64,000 bases of DNA from positions 1 to 64,000 of the forward strand of contig CAJUCA010000002.1 of the NCBI GenBank assembly GCA_910585265.1, written 5' to 3'. This DNA comes from an uncultured Oscillospiraceae bacterium. Its GTDB lineage: Bacteria > Bacillota > Clostridia > Oscillospirales > Oscillospiraceae. The notes under the pieces are model-generated. The model saw nothing but the letters and a program-made list of their open reading frames with translations, made no database searches and was not told where the DNA came from. The position numbers and the translations under genes were made by a program. Of the stretch, positions 40,534-49,021 are shown in pieces (the stretch's first letter is position 1; each line of letters begins with the position of its first letter).

Positions 40534-41618
40534 TATTTGTGCCCGATATAACCCTCGGCGCACAGCAGCTCGGCCAGCTCCACGCCGCCGCCCGCCGCGC
40601 CCCGCAGGGTGTTGTGGGACAGGGAGACAAACTTGTAATCGTACTGGCTATCCGGGCGCAGGCGGCCGATAGACACCGCCATACCCCCCTCCAGGTCCCG
40701 GTCCAGGCGTGCCTGGGGGCGGTCCGGCTCCTCGAAGTAGTGGAGGAACTGCCTGGGGGCGGAGGGCAGCTCCAGCTCCTGGGCGCGGCCCTTGAAGCCG
40801 GCCCACGCCTCCTTCATCTGCTCCATGGTGGGCTTGTTCCGGAAGGTGATGAAGGCGGCGGCGGTGTGGCCGTTGGACACAGGCACCCGCAGGCACTGGG
40901 CGGTGATGGACACGCCCTGGGCGTTGACGATCCTCCCGCCCTCCACACGGCCCCACACCTTCAGCGGCTCCCGCTCGCTCTTTTCCTCCTCGCCGCCGAT
41001 GTAGGGGATCAGGTTATCCACCATCTCGGGCCAGGTGGCGAAGGTCTTGCCCGCCCCGGAGATGGCCTGATAGGTGCACACCAGCACCTTCTCCACGCCA
41101 AACTCCCGCAGGGGGGACAGGGCGGGAACGTAGCTCTGGATGGAGCAGTTGGACTTTACCGCGATGAAGCCCCGCTTGGTGCCCAGACGCTGCCGCTGGG
41201 CCTTGATGACCTCAATGTGCTCCGGGTTCACCTCGGGGATAACCATGGGCACATCGTCCGTCCAGCGGTGGGCGGAGTTGTTGGACACCACCGGGCACTC
41301 GTGGCGGGCGTAGTCCTCCTCCAAGGCCCGGATCTCGTCCTTCTTCATGTCCACGGCGGAGAACACGAAGTCCACCATGCCGCAGATCTTTTCCACATCG
41401 TCCTGGGCGGAGAGCAGCACCAGATCCCTGGCCTGCTCCGGGATGGGGGTGTCCATGGCCCAGCGGCCCGCCACCGCCTCCTCGTACCGCTTCCCGGCGG
41501 ACCGGGGGCTGGCGGCCACCGCGGTGAGCTGGAACCAGGGGTGGTTTTCCAAGAGGGTGACAAAACGCTGGCCCACCATTCCGGTCGCGCCGATAACGCC
41601 CACTTTATATTGCTCCAT
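40533..41618 (-). CDS. asd: Aspartate-semialdehyde dehydrogenase
   Basis: A 361-residue enzyme. The NADP-binding start is VGVIGATGMVGQRFVTLL, and the catalytic Cys lies in AVKSNCSIQSYVPAL with a later catalytic His region. The overall sequence looks like the archaeal/fungal type rather than the E. coli type. Start 41618 has AGGAGG; the longer frame reads into the promoter. It makes the shared precursor for DapA and for threonine/methionine. It leads the asd-unknown-dapA-dapB cluster. Confidence 0.93.
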   Translation of the reverse strand: MEQYKVGVIGATGMVGQRFVTLLENHPWFQLTAVAASPRSAGKRYEEAVAGRWAMDTPIPEQARDLVLLSAQDDVEKICGMVDFVFSAVDMKKDEIRALEEDYARHECPVVSNNSAHRWTDDVPMVIPEVNPEHIEVIKAQRQRLGTKRGFIAVKSNCSIQSYVPALSPLREFGVEKVLVCTYQAISGAGKTFATWPEMVDNLIPYIGGEEEKSEREPLKVWGRVEGGRIVNAQGVSITAQCLRVPVSNGHTAAAFITFRNKPTMEQMKEAWAGFKGRAQELELPSAPRQFLHYFEEPDRPQARLDRDLEGGMAVSIGRLRPDSQYDYKFVSLSHNTLRGAAGGGVELAELLCAEGYIGHK

Positions 41619-41742
41619 GACAATCTGCCTCCTGTGCGCCCGCCGGGAATTTGGGGCTTGCGGCCTGACGGCGGATACGCTATAATAAAAATACTGTCGA
41701 AATCCGGGGTACGCGGGGCACGGCCCCGCAGTATCTCCTACC

Positions 41743-41771
41743 AATATAACATTAACACGTTAAAGTGTCAA
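41743..41771 (-). promoter_or_regulatory. Sigma-A promoter for the asd-dap cluster with operator-like spacer
   Basis: On the minus strand TTGACA (41766-41771), 17-base spacer, TATATT (41743-41748). The spacer contains the palindrome TTAAC-N2-GTTAA, a possible repressor site. The leader of about 115 bases has one GC hairpin (41712-41728) and is too short for a lysine riboswitch. Confidence 0.75.
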
Positions 41772-41810
41772 TTTCACGCCGCCCCCCGAAGTGGAGAAAT
41801 GGAGAAGCCC

Positions 41811-43562
41811 ATGAAGCGAAAATTCGTGCAAATTGCAGCCCTTTGCCTGTCCGCCGTCTTGCTGGCCCTGTGCGCCGGAGGGAACCGGGCCGCCGCCGCC
41901 CCTGCCGGGAGCTCGGGCCGGATCATCCGGGTGGGCCTCCACTACGGCACCGGGTCCATGGAGGGGCTGAACTTCGCCAACACCACCGGGGAGGGCTTCC
42001 GCTTCGGGTACTACGACGGGAACGACCGGTTTGTCCCCCTGGGCTCCACCGGGCAGAAGGCCATCTCCGCGGTCAAGACGGTGAATGTCTATTACGGCAC
42101 CTTCGGCGGCTACACCAGCTACCATTCCGCCCTGGCCGGGGCGGCGGTGGCGGTGGGGGAGTACCACCTCCAGCTCCCCGGCTCCTACGCCACCTTTGCC
42201 GAGGCCCAGGGGGCGGCGTCCGCCTACCAGGGGGGCTTCCCGGCCTGCATCGGCGGGGTGTTCTACGCCCGGATCGGGAACTACACCACCCGGGAGAAGG
42301 CGGTGGAGGCCCAGGCGGCCCTGGCGTCCCAGGGGGTGGAGGCGTCGCTGAAGGGCACGACGGAGTATGGGATCAGCGTGGTGATCACCGGCACCAATAC
42401 GATCCTGTTCCAGTACGACGACCTGGGCCAGGGCACCGGGCTGGGCATGGAGCCCAACGCCGGAGGGCCGGGGGAGTACGTCACCCTCAGCAAGGGCTAT
42501 ACCTACGTGGGGGGCTTCCGGTTCGAGCGGGTGAGCGGCGGCAGCCTCACGGTGGTGAATCTCCTGGACTTTGAGGACTACATCAAGGGCGTGGTGCCCC
42601 ACGAGATGTCCAACAGCTGGCCCATCGAGGCCCTGAAGGCCCAGGCGGTGGCCGCCCGGAGCTACGCCCTGTCCCTGGGCAGCAAGCACAGCAAGTACCA
42701 TTTCGACATCTGCGCCGAGACCCACTGCCAGGCCTACTCCGGCCGCACCAGGGCCGGGAGCAACTCCGACGCCGCCGTGGACCAGACCGCGGGGCAGGTG
42801 GCCATGTGGAACGGGAAGATCGCCCAGACCGCCTACTACTCCAGCAACGGCGGGGCCAGCGAAAGCTCCTCCACCGTCTGGGGCAGCAATCAGGCCAACT
42901 ACCCCTATCTGGTGGGCAAGGCGGACCCCTATGAGGCCGCCTCCGGGGTGCAGAACGACTACACCAAGACGGTGGACTCCGCCACCCTGGCCTCCAAGCT
43001 GAAGGCCGCGGGCTGCGACGTGGGGGGCGGCGTGGCCTCCATCGCCGTCACCTCCCTCACCGACTCCGGCAACCCCAAGCTGGTGACCTTCACCGGAATC
43101 AACGGCAAGAGCTATCCCTTGAGCAGCAGGGCGGTGGTGGGGATGCTTGGGCTGAGCTCCTACCGCTACGGCTTTGACACGGCGGCGGTGTCCACCCCCT
43201 CCGGCCCCTCCGGCCCCAGCTTGAGCGTCAACGGGAACCCGGTGAACGGCCTGGACGGGCTGTACGCCGTGGACGGATCGGGGAACATCGTCCCCGTGGG
43301 GGAGGACGCCTGCGTGATCACCGGAAGTGGCGAGGTTCAGCAGATCGGGCAGGGCGGCGGCTCCGGCGGCTCCACCGGGGGCGGGCTGGGCACTCTCAGC
43401 TCCACCACCGGGAAGAACGGCGTGTTCACCTTCATCGGCAAGGGCTGGGGCCATAACGTGGGCATGAGCCAGTGGGGGGCTTACGCCATGGCCAAACAGG
43501 GGTATACTTACCTCAACATCTTACAGTTCTACTATACTGGCATTACGGTGGGATATATGTGA
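41811..43562 (+). CDS. Secreted SpoIID/LytB-domain protein with SPOR-like region
   Basis: A 583-residue exported protein. The signal peptide MKRKFVQIAALCLSAVLLALCAGG is followed by a SPOR-like segment (about 140-190, ARIGNYTTREKAVEAQAALASQG). The SpoIID/amidase-enhancer domain contains DYIKGVVPHEMSNSWPIEALKAQAVAARSYAL and, at the C-terminus, GKGWGHNVGMSQWGAYAMA. SpoIID is a lytic transglycosylase needed for engulfment. This longer SPOR version is probably a vegetative or spore wall relative. ATG 41811 has GGAG six bases upstream; 41799 is an alternative. Its stop overlaps the queA start. Confidence 0.85.
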   Translation: MKRKFVQIAALCLSAVLLALCAGGNRAAAAPAGSSGRIIRVGLHYGTGSMEGLNFANTTGEGFRFGYYDGNDRFVPLGSTGQKAISAVKTVNVYYGTFGGYTSYHSALAGAAVAVGEYHLQLPGSYATFAEAQGAASAYQGGFPACIGGVFYARIGNYTTREKAVEAQAALASQGVEASLKGTTEYGISVVITGTNTILFQYDDLGQGTGLGMEPNAGGPGEYVTLSKGYTYVGGFRFERVSGGSLTVVNLLDFEDYIKGVVPHEMSNSWPIEALKAQAVAARSYALSLGSKHSKYHFDICAETHCQAYSGRTRAGSNSDAAVDQTAGQVAMWNGKIAQTAYYSSNGGASESSSTVWGSNQANYPYLVGKADPYEAASGVQNDYTKTVDSATLASKLKAAGCDVGGGVASIAVTSLTDSGNPKLVTFTGINGKSYPLSSRAVVGMLGLSSYRYGFDTAAVSTPSGPSGPSLSVNGNPVNGLDGLYAVDGSGNIVPVGEDACVITGSGEVQQIGQGGGSGGSTGGGLGTLSSTTGKNGVFTFIGKGWGHNVGMSQWGAYAMAKQGYTYLNILQFYYTGITVGYM

Positions 43563-44626
43563 AAACCTCGGATTTTTATTTCGACCTTCCCCCGGAGCTC
43601 ATTGCCCAGACCCCCCTGGAGCGGCGGGACGGCTCCCGCCTGCTGACGCTGGACCGGGCCACGGGGGAGACGAAGCACCTGCACTTTTACGACCTGCCCG
43701 CCCTCCTGCGGCCTGGGGACTGCCTGGTGCTCAACGACAGCCGGGTGCTGCCCGCCCGCCTCATCGGGAAGCGGGCCGGGGGCGGGGCCTGCGAGGTGCT
43801 GCTGCTCATCGACCGGGGGGACAGGGTGTGGGAGTGTCTGGTGCGCCCTGGCAGAAAGCTGCGCCCCGGCGCGAAAATCACCTTTGGGGACGGCGAGCTG
43901 TCCGCCGAAGTGGTGGGCGAGGTGGAGGGCGGCAACCGGCTGGTTCGCTTCGACTACGAGGGCATTTTCCTGGAGGCCCTGGAGCGGCTGGGCAAAATGC
44001 CCCTGCCCCCCTACATCAAGGCGGAGCTGGCGGACGGGGAGCGGTATCAGACGGTGTATTCCAAGGTGACAGGCTCCGCCGCCGCTCCCACGGCGGGACT
44101 GCACTTCACGCGGCCGCTGCTGGAGCAGCTCCAGGCCATGGGGGTCAGGGTGTGCTATGTGACGCTCCACGTGGGGCTGGGCACCTTCCGCCCGGTGAAG
44201 GCGGAGAACCTGGACGAGCACGAGATGCACTCGGAGTACTGCATCATCCCCCAGGAGACGGCGGACGCCGTCAATGAGACGAAGCGAGCCGGGGGCCGGG
44301 TGATCTGCGTGGGCACCACCTCCTGCCGCACGGTGGAGAGCTGGGCGGAGGAGGACGGCACGCTGAAGGCGTCGGCGGGGTGGACGAGCATCTTCATCTA
44401 TCCCGGCTACCGCTTCAAGGTGCTGGACGGGCTGATCACCAACTTCCACCTGCCGGAATCCACCCTGATCATGCTGGTGTCCGCCCTGGCGGGCCGGGAG
44501 CAGGTGCTGGCGGCCTACGCCGAGGCGGTGGGGGAGCGGTACCGCTTCTTCTCCTTCGGGGACGCCATGTTTATTGGAAGCAGGATAGATGAGCCGGAAA
44601 GCAAGAAGCCGGAAGCCCTTGAATAG
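43559..44626 (+). CDS. queA: tRNA queuosine ribosyltransferase-isomerase QueA
   Basis: A 355-residue QueA. VKTSDFYFDLPPELIAQTPLERRDGSRLL is the typical beginning, followed by LNDSRVLPARL, PTAGLHFT, LHVGLGTFRPV and the C-terminal ITNFHLPESTLIMLVSAL. It uses SAM to build epoxyqueuosine on tRNA. It starts with GTG overlapping the SpoIID stop (GTGA). The frame starting at 43472 would overlap the upstream gene without a ribosome site. Its 3' end forms half of a terminator and marks the left edge of the phage-like element. Confidence 0.95.
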   Translation: MKTSDFYFDLPPELIAQTPLERRDGSRLLTLDRATGETKHLHFYDLPALLRPGDCLVLNDSRVLPARLIGKRAGGGACEVLLLIDRGDRVWECLVRPGRKLRPGAKITFGDGELSAEVVGEVEGGNRLVRFDYEGIFLEALERLGKMPLPPYIKAELADGERYQTVYSKVTGSAAAPTAGLHFTRPLLEQLQAMGVRVCYVTLHVGLGTFRPVKAENLDEHEMHSEYCIIPQETADAVNETKRAGGRVICVGTTSCRTVESWAEEDGTLKASAGWTSIFIYPGYRFKVLDGLITNFHLPESTLIMLVSALAGREQVLAAYAEAVGERYRFFSFGDAMFIGSRIDEPESKKPEALE

Positions 44627-44645
44627 AGGGGCTTCCGGCCTTTTT
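44608..44645 (+). terminator. queA terminator at the chromosome/element junction
   Basis: GCCGGAAGCCC pairs with GGGCTTCCGGC around a ten-base loop, followed by CTTTTT. Half of the stem is inside queA. The integrase stop codon begins at the last T, so the left attachment site probably lies in or next to this hairpin. Confidence 0.8.
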
Positions 44646-46396
44646 CATGCCTCTGGCTGCTTGTAGACAAATCGGTGCTCTATGCCGTTTTTGAAGGTGA
44701 TGGACCGAATTTTGCCGTCCAAGATACAAAAGTTTTGAATTACGGATGTGACAAAATCCCGGACTATTTTCGGGTCCGACGCCTTGATGTATGCCTCGTA
44801 GTTGATGAACCTCCGCTCGGCCAACTGCTGGCTGATTATGAACAGGCTGGCCTTCGCCATGAAGTCCTCGTCGGACAGGTCGAAGGAGTTGGCTATGCGG
44901 CCGTCCAGCTCAGCGATCCGGGCGTCCATGTCGGCCAGGGAGTCGGCCAGCTTCTTCCGCTCCAGGATGAAGTCTTTCTCCGGCATCCCGGTCTCGTCGT
45001 ACAGGTATGCGGCCATTAGTCTCTTCATGGCCCGCTCAGTCCGGCGGCGCTCAGACAGCAACAGGGCCCTCTCTGCGATGGAGCTGTCCCGGCTCTCCTC
45101 GCCATCCGTCATACTGGTCAAAATAACGCCGCTCTTCCCGTTCTTCACGAGCTGGTACATCTCTTCCAACCCTGGGCGCTCAATGGCCTCCACATCGGCA
45201 AATACGTCGCCCCTCAGCAGCTTCTTCTCGAAGGTCTTAATGCTGGTGGTTTTGCCAAAGCTCTTGTGGGCCTTCATGAGGTTCGATATGTAGTTCAGCA
45301 CGAACGGGCCCAGGGTCACGTCTGAGATATACTTGTTGTCGCAGTCATTGAAGCGCCGGTGCCTGGAGCACAGATAGATGGATGGCCTCCACCCGTCGGA
45401 CCGGGCCCGGTCGATGGTGGACTGCATATTGCTCCCGCAGCGCCCGCAGGTCAGGAGGCCGGCGAAGATGTGTACGTTCTTCCGGGTGTAGGCCCGGTTC
45501 TTCCCTGGACCGTTCCTCTGATTGGCTTCGAGCTGCTTACAGGCCCCATGCCAGTCCTCCTCGCTCACTATGGCAGGGTGGTGGTCATCGAACACGATCC
45601 ACTCCGACTCGTCCCGGACGGACCAGTTTTTAAGCCCCTTTTTCTCGTTGCGGTAGTTGTACCTCATCTTGCCGCAGTAGAAAGGGTTCTTCAGCACTTG
45701 GGACACCGTGACCGGGTTCCACGGTTTCCCGGACCGCTGGCTCAGTCCCTTCTCGTTCAGGTCCCTTGCCACCTTCAGGGTGGAGCAATCCTGCCGGTAC
45801 ATCTCATATATCATGCGTACCACGGCGGCCTCAGTCTCGTTGATGCTGAACTCCTTCAGCTCTTTGTCGTACCCATACCCGAAGGGGACCCGGCCGCCGT
45901 TCCAAAGCCCCTGTTCGGCCCTGGACAACATGACGGCGGTGACACGCTCGGAGGTCATGTTTCGCTCCAGCTCAGCGAAGACCAGGATGATTTTCAGCAT
46001 GGCCTCGCCTATGGCCGTCGAGGTGTCAAATTGCTCGTTCTTGGACACGAAGGTCACGCCGTAGTCCTTGAGCTCCTGGTACATGGAGGCAAAGTCCAGC
46101 AGGTTCCGGCTTATGCGGTCTATCTTCCACACCAGTATGTGGGAAAACTCCCCGGAGCGGACCTTCGCCATCATCCGCTGGTAGGCTGGCCGGTCGGTGT
46201 TCTTGGCGCTGTACCCGGCGTCCTCGAAGACCTCGTAATTCTTTATGCCCAGCACCAGCTCTGCGTACTTCGGCAGCTCTTCCCGTTGTAGCGGAAGGCT
46301 GTCCTTGTCTATCTGCCATTTGGTGGATACCCGGATGTAGATTGCCACCTTCAGCTCGCTCACGATGTCGATGATGCGCTTTTTCGTTTTGCTCAT
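44645..46396 (-). CDS. Large serine integrase
   Basis: A 583-residue large serine recombinase. The catalytic domain opens AIYIRVSTKWQIDKDSLPLQREEL with the nucleophilic Ser, followed by ILVWKIDRISRNLLDF. The recombinase domain is RVPFGYGYDKE-...-NPFYCGKMRYN. A zinc-ribbon domain has LTCGRCGSNM and later Cys residues, and a C-terminal coiled coil lies near 450-530. Start 46396 follows GGAGGTG; a longer frame to 46519 would include repetitive AACC sequence. It catalyses attP x attB recombination without tRNA targeting, consistent with insertion at the queA terminator. Confidence 0.95.
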   Translation of the reverse strand: MSKTKKRIIDIVSELKVAIYIRVSTKWQIDKDSLPLQREELPKYAELVLGIKNYEVFEDAGYSAKNTDRPAYQRMMAKVRSGEFSHILVWKIDRISRNLLDFASMYQELKDYGVTFVSKNEQFDTSTAIGEAMLKIILVFAELERNMTSERVTAVMLSRAEQGLWNGGRVPFGYGYDKELKEFSINETEAAVVRMIYEMYRQDCSTLKVARDLNEKGLSQRSGKPWNPVTVSQVLKNPFYCGKMRYNYRNEKKGLKNWSVRDESEWIVFDDHHPAIVSEEDWHGACKQLEANQRNGPGKNRAYTRKNVHIFAGLLTCGRCGSNMQSTIDRARSDGWRPSIYLCSRHRRFNDCDNKYISDVTLGPFVLNYISNLMKAHKSFGKTTSIKTFEKKLLRGDVFADVEAIERPGLEEMYQLVKNGKSGVILTSMTDGEESRDSSIAERALLLSERRRTERAMKRLMAAYLYDETGMPEKDFILERKKLADSLADMDARIAELDGRIANSFDLSDEDFMAKASLFIISQQLAERRFINYEAYIKASDPKIVRDFVTSVIQNFCILDGKIRSITFKNGIEHRFVYKQPEA

Positions 46397-46550
46397 ATCC
46401 ACCTCCACGGCTGCGGAATGTCCACGGGACATCATGCGGGACCGTGGCGTGACATCCATATACCATTTCCGCAACTTTTCCGAAGAAAATCTCTCGTAAC
46501 CAAACCATAACCAAACCAAACCATAACCAAAAGAAAATATTACGAATATA

Positions 46551-46572
46551 GGCCCTGCCCGAAGGCAGGGCC
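46551..46572 (-). terminator. Hairpin between the repressor gene and the integrase gene
   Basis: Perfect stem GGCCCTGCC-TTCG-GGCAGGGCC on the minus strand, 52 bases after the repressor stop. The tail is TATATTC rather than a T-run. To its left, 46497-46531 is a short tandem of AACCAAACC/AACCATAACC units in the integrase leader. Confidence 0.6.
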
Positions 46573-46624
46573 ATTTGTCATTTCCCCCTGAAATCCACGA
46601 CAGTCACGTTGCCGGTCTTACGCT

Positions 46625-47017
46625 TTATACGGCCTCGGATTTCTGCTCGTTCGACTGCTTCGGAGCCAATGCTTTTTCTTCGTCCGTGAGGACGAGATCG
46701 AGCTGCATCCATATCATCTTCTTCGTATGAGCGTCAGCCCGCTCATACCCGGCGATGAGGGCCCGTATCTCAGGAGAGGGAGGCTGGTCCGGGACAGAAG
46801 AGGTCGAGAGCCCCAGCATATAGTCCACCGATACCCCCATGGCGGCAGCCATCCTTGCGACGTACTCGATTTTCGGATTGTGGACCCCGGTCAAGTACCG
46901 GGAGATGGTGGCGTCCGGTATATCGGTCTGAACAGAGAGCCACTGTTGGGTAAAGCCCTTCTGCTTCATGATGTCCCGCATATTCTCCCGCAGCACCTTG
47001 GAGAAGTCGATGTCCAT
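46625..47017 (-). CDS. XRE-family phage repressor-type regulator
   Basis: A 130-residue protein with an N-terminal Cro/CI helix-turn-helix (MRDIMKQKGFTQQWLSVQTDIPDATISRYLTGVHNPKIEYVARMAAAMGVSVDYMLGL) and a short helical C-terminus without a peptidase domain. It is divergent from the early genes, the position of a lysogeny repressor. Start 47017 follows GGAAGGTG. It is likely to bind the 47027-47186 gap and hold the rightward promoter off. Confidence 0.88.
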   Translation of the reverse strand: MDIDFSKVLRENMRDIMKQKGFTQQWLSVQTDIPDATISRYLTGVHNPKIEYVARMAAAMGVSVDYMLGLSTSSVPDQPPSPEIRALIAGYERADAHTKKMIWMQLDLVLTDEEKALAPKQSNEQKSEAV

Positions 47018-47043
47018 GAAAATCACCTTCCGTTTCTGTAAAG

Positions 47044-47072
47044 ATTGTACCCGAAGACTACGCTATTATCAA
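47044..47072 (-). promoter_or_regulatory. Repressor promoter (leftward)
   Basis: On the minus strand TTGATA (47067-47072), 17-base spacer, TACAAT (47044-47049), about 27 bases before the repressor start. Confidence 0.7.
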
Positions 47073-47100
47073 GCATATTTACGAACTTGGGAATTTTTGA

Positions 47101-47129
47101 TTGACAACTTCGTTTCGGTATGTTAAGAT
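47101..47129 (+). promoter_or_regulatory. Early rightward promoter of the element
   Basis: TTGACA (47101-47106), 17-base spacer, TAAGAT (47124-47129). Half-site-like words ACGAACTT (47081-47088) and AACTTCGT (47107-47114) lie either side of the -35 and may be operator parts. Confidence 0.72.
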
Positions 47130-47186
47130 ACCATCATCCAACCCAAACCTGCACCGCAGGAACGACAGAGAAGAGGAGGGTCATGA

Positions 47187-47576
47187 ATGACTATTGACCA
47201 GAAGGTTGAGGCATACCGCATGAGGCTGGAAGGAGCCACCCTCCAGTCGATTGCGGACCACTTCGAGGTATCGCTGGAATGGATACGGCAGATCGTACCG
47301 CCCATCGAGGGCAAGACCTGGAGTCTGGAAGGTATGAGGAACCGGTGTGTGTATCCTGGTATCGCCCAGTGGCTCTATGAGAACCGCTGCACCTACGCAA
47401 AGCTGGCCGAGCTCATAGGAGCTCCCCAGGCATCGGTATCCCGCTGGATGAACGGCGTCCACAAACCGAACAAGCCCACCATCGACAAAATCCTGAAAGT
47501 CACCGGCATGACGTATGAACAGGCATTTGGCGAGGAAGAGAGCTCCCAGCCTGAAGAGGCTGCGGGGCTTGGGTGA
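47187..47576 (+). CDS. Early HTH protein with two DNA-binding segments
   Basis: A 129-residue protein. An N-terminal helix-turn-helix of the resolvase/sigma-like type (KVEAYRMRLEGATLQSIADHFEVSLEWIRQIV) is followed by an XRE-type one (YAKLAELIGAPQASVSRWMNGVHKPNKPTIDKIL). It is the first gene from the rightward promoter and therefore a Cro or antirepressor-like candidate. The C-terminus is short and acidic. Confidence 0.75.
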   Translation: MTIDQKVEAYRMRLEGATLQSIADHFEVSLEWIRQIVPPIEGKTWSLEGMRNRCVYPGIAQWLYENRCTYAKLAELIGAPQASVSRWMNGVHKPNKPTIDKILKVTGMTYEQAFGEEESSQPEEAAGLG

Positions 47577-47593
47577 TATTTTTTTGCCCCGCT

Positions 47594-47626
47594 CCTACGT
47601 TTTCGTAGGATGTTTCACATGAAACT
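47594..47626. promoter_or_regulatory. Palindrome CCTACG-N4-CGTAGG plus adjacent parS-like site
   Basis: 47594-47609 is a 16-base palindrome that recurs at 48336-48351. One base further, TGTTTCACATGAAACT (47611-47626) differs from the bacterial parS consensus TGTTTCACGTGAAACA at two of 16 positions. The pair lies in the 89-base gap before the next regulatory gene and could be an operator region. Confidence 0.55.
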
Positions 47627-47665
47627 TCATTATCGTAATTATACCAGGAAGAGGTGAAATGATAT

Positions 47666-48172
47666 ATGCCTAAAATGGCGACGAAAGCCGCAGACAACGT
47701 GTTCTACAAAGCACGAATGGAGGCGGCAAAGTGGAATGACAAGCTCAGCTCCAGGGAAGGGGCCGCAGAAGTCACCGGCCTGGACAGAACGAGGATCGCT
47801 TACATAGAGCTTGGGACCATTACCCCGTACCCGGAAGAAATCCTCATCCTGGCAGACTGCTACAACGCCCCCGAGCTGTGCAATCACTACTGCGCCCGGA
47901 TGTGCCCCATTGGGTGCCAGACGGTGGAGCCCCTGGAGGTAAAGGAAATCGAGGCGGCAACACTTCAACTCCTGTCAGCGATCCGCAACCTTCCGAAGAT
48001 TACGGATGAGCTGGTGGACATCGTAGAAGATGGCCGGATAGACGAGGATGAGCGAGAGAGCATGGAGTCCATCCTGAGTACGCTCCGACAGGCCGCCAAC
48101 CGCATCAAGGCCCTGGAGCTGGTGTATGAGAAGTGTCTCCGTCCCCACGGGGAGGGCCAAGATGGACAGTAA
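47666..48172 (+). CDS. HTH-containing phage regulatory protein
   Basis: A 168-residue protein. Residues 20-75 follow the XRE pattern (KLSSREGAAEVTGLDRTRIAYIELGTITPYPEEILILADCYNAPELCNHYC), with three to four Cys just after it (CARMCPIGC). The C-terminal half is an acidic coiled helix. Similar proteins occur in Firmicute prophages near the early switch. The stop overlaps the next gene by 11 bases. Confidence 0.72.
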   Translation: MPKMATKAADNVFYKARMEAAKWNDKLSSREGAAEVTGLDRTRIAYIELGTITPYPEEILILADCYNAPELCNHYCARMCPIGCQTVEPLEVKEIEAATLQLLSAIRNLPKITDELVDIVEDGRIDEDERESMESILSTLRQAANRIKALELVYEKCLRPHGEGQDGQ

Positions 48173-48329
48173 GGAGAAGGCCATGAAGATAAAGATGCTG
48201 CAAAACATCCTGGAGAAGGAGTACGGCATCACCAGTCCGGCGGAGCTCATGGAGGCCATGAGGAATATGCCGAAGCTGGACATCTCCATCTTCGTAACCA
48301 CTCCGTCAGGGAAGGGGTGTTTGTCATGA
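48162..48329 (+). CDS. Small phage protein, unknown
   Basis: A 55-residue charged protein (MDSKEKAMKIKMLQNILEKEYGITSPAEL). It may start at 48162 or, with a better AAGGAG site, at 48183. It overlaps the genes on both sides by a few bases. No motif recognised. Confidence 0.6.
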   Translation: MDSKEKAMKIKMLQNILEKEYGITSPAELMEAMRNMPKLDISIFVTTPSGKGCLS

Positions 48330-49021
48330 CCAGAACCTACGAAAACGTAGGAAGAGCGGCCGGAAACCGCAGGACGGTAAGACGACGCCGTAGGCGCTCG
48401 GCATGGGTAGCCGCAATCGTATCGGCAGTTACATATGCGGCGGGCGTCCTCGTCATCGTCATGTACGCAAGGGCCGTCTGGTTCGACACCGTGGGCGCCG
48501 AGCTTCCGCCGTAATCGCCGCCGGTATCCACCCATCAGCCTGTCCAGACCCCTCCACCGACGGAACCGGCCAGTGAAGAGCCGGTGGTCGAGAGCCGGTA
48601 TGTGCTCTACGACATCCAGCTCTCCGAAGAGCTCCAGCATTACACGCAGGATGTATGTGAGGAATACGGAGTGAGCTACCCCCTGGTCATCGCCATCATG
48701 AAGAAGGAGTCCGAGTTCCGGTCGGATGCCGTCAGCGCCACCAACGACTACGGCATCATGCAGATTAACGGCGGGAACCACGAGTGGCTGGAAGGGGTGC
48801 TGGGCATCACTGACTGGTTCGACCCCCAGCAGAACATCCTCGCCAGCGTTTATATGCTGGCCCAGTTCAATGGGTACGAGGATGTCCACCAAATCCTGAT
48901 GAGCTACAACTGCGGCCCGTCTGGAGCCAAGAAGCTCTGGGCGGAAGGCGTTTACAGTACGGCTTACAGCCGGTCAGTGGTAGAAATCCTGGAAGGATTG
49001 GAGGTGATGAACGATGGATGA
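48326..49021 (+). pseudogene. Membrane-anchored lytic transglycosylase interrupted by an in-frame TAA
   Basis: ATG 48326 opens a short Arg-rich cytoplasmic tail and a membrane span (VAAIVSAVTYAAGVLVIVMYA), then reaches TAA at 48512-48514. The same frame continues without another stop through a Pro/Thr/Glu linker (HQPVQTPPPTEPASEEP) into an SLT domain. That domain has the catalytic Glu in AIMKKESEFRSDAVS, and YGIMQINGGN and LMSYNCGPSGA. Without the TAA the product is 231 residues. The soluble part could restart at GTG 48584 but lacks a good ribosome site. The nonsense codon splits one gene, or it is read through. Confidence 0.75.
48336..48351. repeat. Second copy of the CCTACG-N4-CGTAGG palindrome
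   Basis: CCTACGAAAACGTAGG, the exact reverse complement of the copy at 47594-47609, located just inside the 5' end of the transglycosylase reading frame. Two identical palindromes in the early region suggest an operator for one of the element's HTH proteins. Confidence 0.55.

Noticed and set aside
41619..41742. Lysine riboswitch upstream of asd.
   Set aside because: The leader predicted from the promoter is only about 115 bases and shows a single GC hairpin, not the five-helix lysine aptamer.
40539..41798. Long N-terminal extension of the SpoIID-domain frame covering asd.
   Set aside because: It is antisense to asd. The signal peptide and ribosome site place the real start at 41811 (or 41799).
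46497..46531. Tandem AACCAAACC/AACCATAACC units as a CRISPR-like repeat.
   Set aside because: Units are under 12 bases, adjacent without spacers, and no cas genes are present; simple sequence repeat only.
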